DNA from: Christensenella sp. UBA3770
GTDB lineage: Bacteria > Bacillota > Clostridia > Christensenellales > CAG-1252
Direction of reading: 5' to 3'
NCBI GenBank assembly: GCA_002371075.1
Contig: DFFS01000047.1
Span: 1-6,894 of the forward strand
Length of the DNA: 6,894 bases
The first letter of the stretch is position 1. Each line of letters starts with the position of its first letter. Shown piece by piece: positions 5,942 through 6,894 of the stretch. The position numbers and the translations under genes are program-made. Below the pieces are notes generated by a model that ran no database searches, was not told the origin of the DNA, and worked only from the letters and a program-made list of their open reading frames with translations.

Positions 5942-6472
5942 ATGAAAGATCAAAATTCGGACGAAAGAAACGAGTTTTCGGAAGAGCAAGAACCCGCTTT
6001 TGACGCAAACGAACCCATTTACGAAGAGTCACCCGTCGATCCGGAAGCACAAGCGAAAACCGCTCCCGCCGAGAAAGCGGCGGAAGAGCCGCTCCGAAAG
6101 TCCTATAAGACGGGCACAAAAGTGGCAGCCTTTATCTTTTTCATCATTACGCTTGCCGTGTTTGTGGTTTACGAGATCTTTTCCGTCGAATTCCTGTATA
6201 TGCCTTTTGCGGAACACATCGACAACGTCGGCGAAGCGATCGCTGCGATCTTTGGCTATCTCTTCGGACTGGTAATGACCTTTATCTTCGGTTTGGCGCA
6301 GTTGCCGGAAAACATCATCTCGATCATCCTGTTCTCTCGCTTGCGCGGCAAGTCGGACAAGAAATGGGAGAACGTGCTGTTTACCGTGATGTTCGCCCTG
6401 TCCATCGTGATGCTGCTGGTCATGATCCTGTCCTTTGCCTTGTTCCTGATCATTATCGCAACCAACAAATAA
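5942..6472 (+). CDS. Small multi-pass membrane protein with acidic N-terminal tail
   Basis: A 176-residue protein from the ATG at 5942, chosen because AAAAGGAG lies 9 nt upstream and the promoter ends at 5901; an upstream in-frame TTG at 5873 is part of the -35 element and would lie before the transcript. Seen: a hydrophilic, acidic N-terminus rich in Glu, Pro and Ala (1-58), then hydrophobic segments at about 60-80, 99-119 and 143-173, with a possible extra re-entrant stretch at 122-133 before the basic loop RLRGKSDKK. No catalytic motif or known family is recognised. The acidic Pro/Ala/Glu tail resembles in composition the N-terminal region of the large protein transcribed divergently, which may mean a shared interaction style or only local bias. 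The gene stands alone, with its own promoter and a terminator directly after it. The coding call is secure; the function is unknown. Confidence 0.8.
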   Translation: MKDQNSDERNEFSEEQEPAFDANEPIYEESPVDPEAQAKTAPAEKAAEEPLRKSYKTGTKVAAFIFFIITLAVFVVYEIFSVEFLYMPFAEHIDNVGEAIAAIFGYLFGLVMTFIFGLAQLPENIISIILFSRLRGKSDKKWENVLFTVMFALSIVMLLVMILSFALFLIIIATNK

Positions 6473-6479
6473 ACAACGC

Positions 6480-6511
6480 AAAAAGGGCTCGGCGCACGCC
6501 GAGCTTTTTTT
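6480..6511 (+). terminator. Intrinsic terminator
   Basis: GCTCGGC (6487-6493), loop GCAC, GCCGAGC (6498-6504), then seven T. The stem is perfect and GC-rich and begins 15 bp after the stop codon of the small membrane protein gene. The run of A before the stem would also let it work in the opposite direction. Confidence 0.92.
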
Positions 6512-6523
6512 ATGTCCAAACGG

Positions 6524-6549
6524 GGTCAACTGATCCGTTTTCGTTGACC
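6524..6549. repeat. Inverted repeat GGTCAAC-N12-GTTGACC
   Basis: Perfect 7-bp arms (6524-6530 and 6543-6549) around a 12-nt spacer, just beyond the terminator. It may be a protein-binding dyad or a weak hairpin; no gene is tied to it. Confidence 0.4.
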
Positions 6550-6552
6550 TCC

Positions 6553-6583
6553 AAAAAATCAGACTCGCCGCAAACGATTTTTT
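6553..6583. repeat. AT-rich inverted repeat, possible weak terminator
   Basis: AAAAAATC (6553-6560) and GATTTTTT (6576-6583) form perfect 8-bp arms around a 15-nt loop. The stem is nearly all A-T, so it is weak. It might act as a second terminator for transcripts from either side. Confidence 0.35.
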
Positions 6584-6660
6584 AAAAATGCGTTAAAAAC
6601 AAACCTTACACTGCCAGCAGTCCCTAAGAATATCCCTAGAAACCCCCAAATATCTCATTT

Positions 6661-6669
6661 TGATATAAT
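6661..6669 (+). promoter_or_regulatory. Extended -10 promoter candidate reading rightward
   Basis: TGATATAAT is a perfect TGn extended -10. No convincing -35 lies 16-18 bp upstream. If active, the transcript would start near 6676 and read through the hairpins at 6773-6862 towards the right edge, where no start codon with a Shine-Dalgarno is seen. Confidence 0.45.
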
Positions 6670-6707
6670 CGGTAATCGAACAAAATTCAAATTTCACCGT
6701 TTTGCCT

Positions 6708-6727
6708 TATATGTGCGCGTGCGCGCA
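6708..6727. other. 20-nt alternating pyrimidine-purine tract
   Basis: From 6708 to 6727 the bases alternate strictly between pyrimidine and purine, ending TGTGCGCGTGCGCGCA. The GC part also forms the inverted repeat TGCGCG-TG-CGCGCA. Such tracts can adopt Z-DNA under negative supercoiling. It stands out against the AT-rich flanks. Confidence 0.5.
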
Positions 6728-6772
6728 AAACCTTATTATTTAATTAGAAGCAAAGAATAAAGAATTGAACAA

Positions 6773-6862
6773 TCCGCAACGATTTGCGGAGTAAATTCCA
6801 TCACGCTGCAACACCCCAACGCAGCGTTTGCTCATGATGACAAATGGATAGTTCATCCGTTT
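6773..6862 (+). other. Three consecutive hairpins, candidate leader RNA or small RNA
   Basis: Stem 1: TCCGCAA/TTGCGGA (6773-6779, 6784-6790) with a 4-nt loop. Stem 2: ACGCTGC/GCAGCGT (6803-6809, 6821-6827) with an 11-nt loop. Stem 3: AAATGGAT/ATCCGTTT (6842-6849, 6855-6862, one G-T pair on the plus strand) with a 5-nt loop, its right arm running into a T-run. Two perfect stems and one near-perfect stem in 90 nt downstream of an extended -10 suggest a structured RNA or the leader of a gene to the right. I recognise no known RNA family. No supported gene was found between 6512 and 6894. Confidence 0.35.
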
Positions 6863-6894
6863 TTACATCTTTTAGCGAAGGCAATGAGCGCGCA

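Noticed and set aside
6740..6835. A 31-codon open frame on the minus strand beginning MSKRC
   Set aside because: It has no ribosome-binding site and is laid across two of the hairpins; it is more likely a by-product of the inverted repeats.

Overview
The window looks like chromosomal DNA from a Gram-positive, low-to-mid-GC anaerobe of the Bacillota, most likely a Clostridia or gut-type lineage. This is an inference. It rests on strong purine-rich Shine-Dalgarno sites, extended -10 promoters, an ER/SipW-type (Ser-His) signal peptidase, a TasA/SipW-substrate-like surface protein, and a duplicated LKNELLSY-containing domain that I associate from memory with uncharacterised clostridial proteins. 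No rRNA, tRNA, CRISPR array, transposase or phage gene was seen.

Left and central part (about 1-5720, minus strand): one tightly packed four-gene operon read right to left. Gene 1 (5528 to 2766) encodes a large protein without membrane segments: a long acidic, probably disordered N-terminal region, two copies of a domain of about 114 residues, and a C-terminal EAL-like domain that has lost the catalytic residues. Gene 2 (2779 to 1847, overlapping gene 1 by 14 bp) encodes a single-pass protein with a large outside domain resembling SipW-processed surface proteins. Gene 3 (1832 to 1008) encodes an S26B/SipW-type signal peptidase. Gene 4 (932 to beyond base 1, partial) encodes a membrane-anchored McrB-like AAA+ ATPase. 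Together they look like an envelope-spanning machine: an exported protein, a dedicated peptidase, a membrane-bound AAA+ motor and a cytoplasmic dead-EAL protein that may sense or scaffold. I do not recognise a described system with this composition.

Divergent control region (about 5529-5941): an extended -10 promoter for the operon, two adjacent 18-bp dyads at its -35 region that look like operators, GC-rich palindromes in the leader, and a separate rightward promoter with a 5' hairpin.

Right part (5942-6894, plus strand): one small gene for a multi-pass membrane protein with an acidic Glu/Pro/Ala-rich N-terminal tail, followed by a convincing intrinsic terminator (6480-6511). From 6512 to the end there is no supported gene. 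That stretch holds several inverted repeats, an extended -10 on the plus strand, a 20-nt alternating pyrimidine-purine tract and three consecutive hairpins, so it may be the leader or small RNA of whatever lies to the right.
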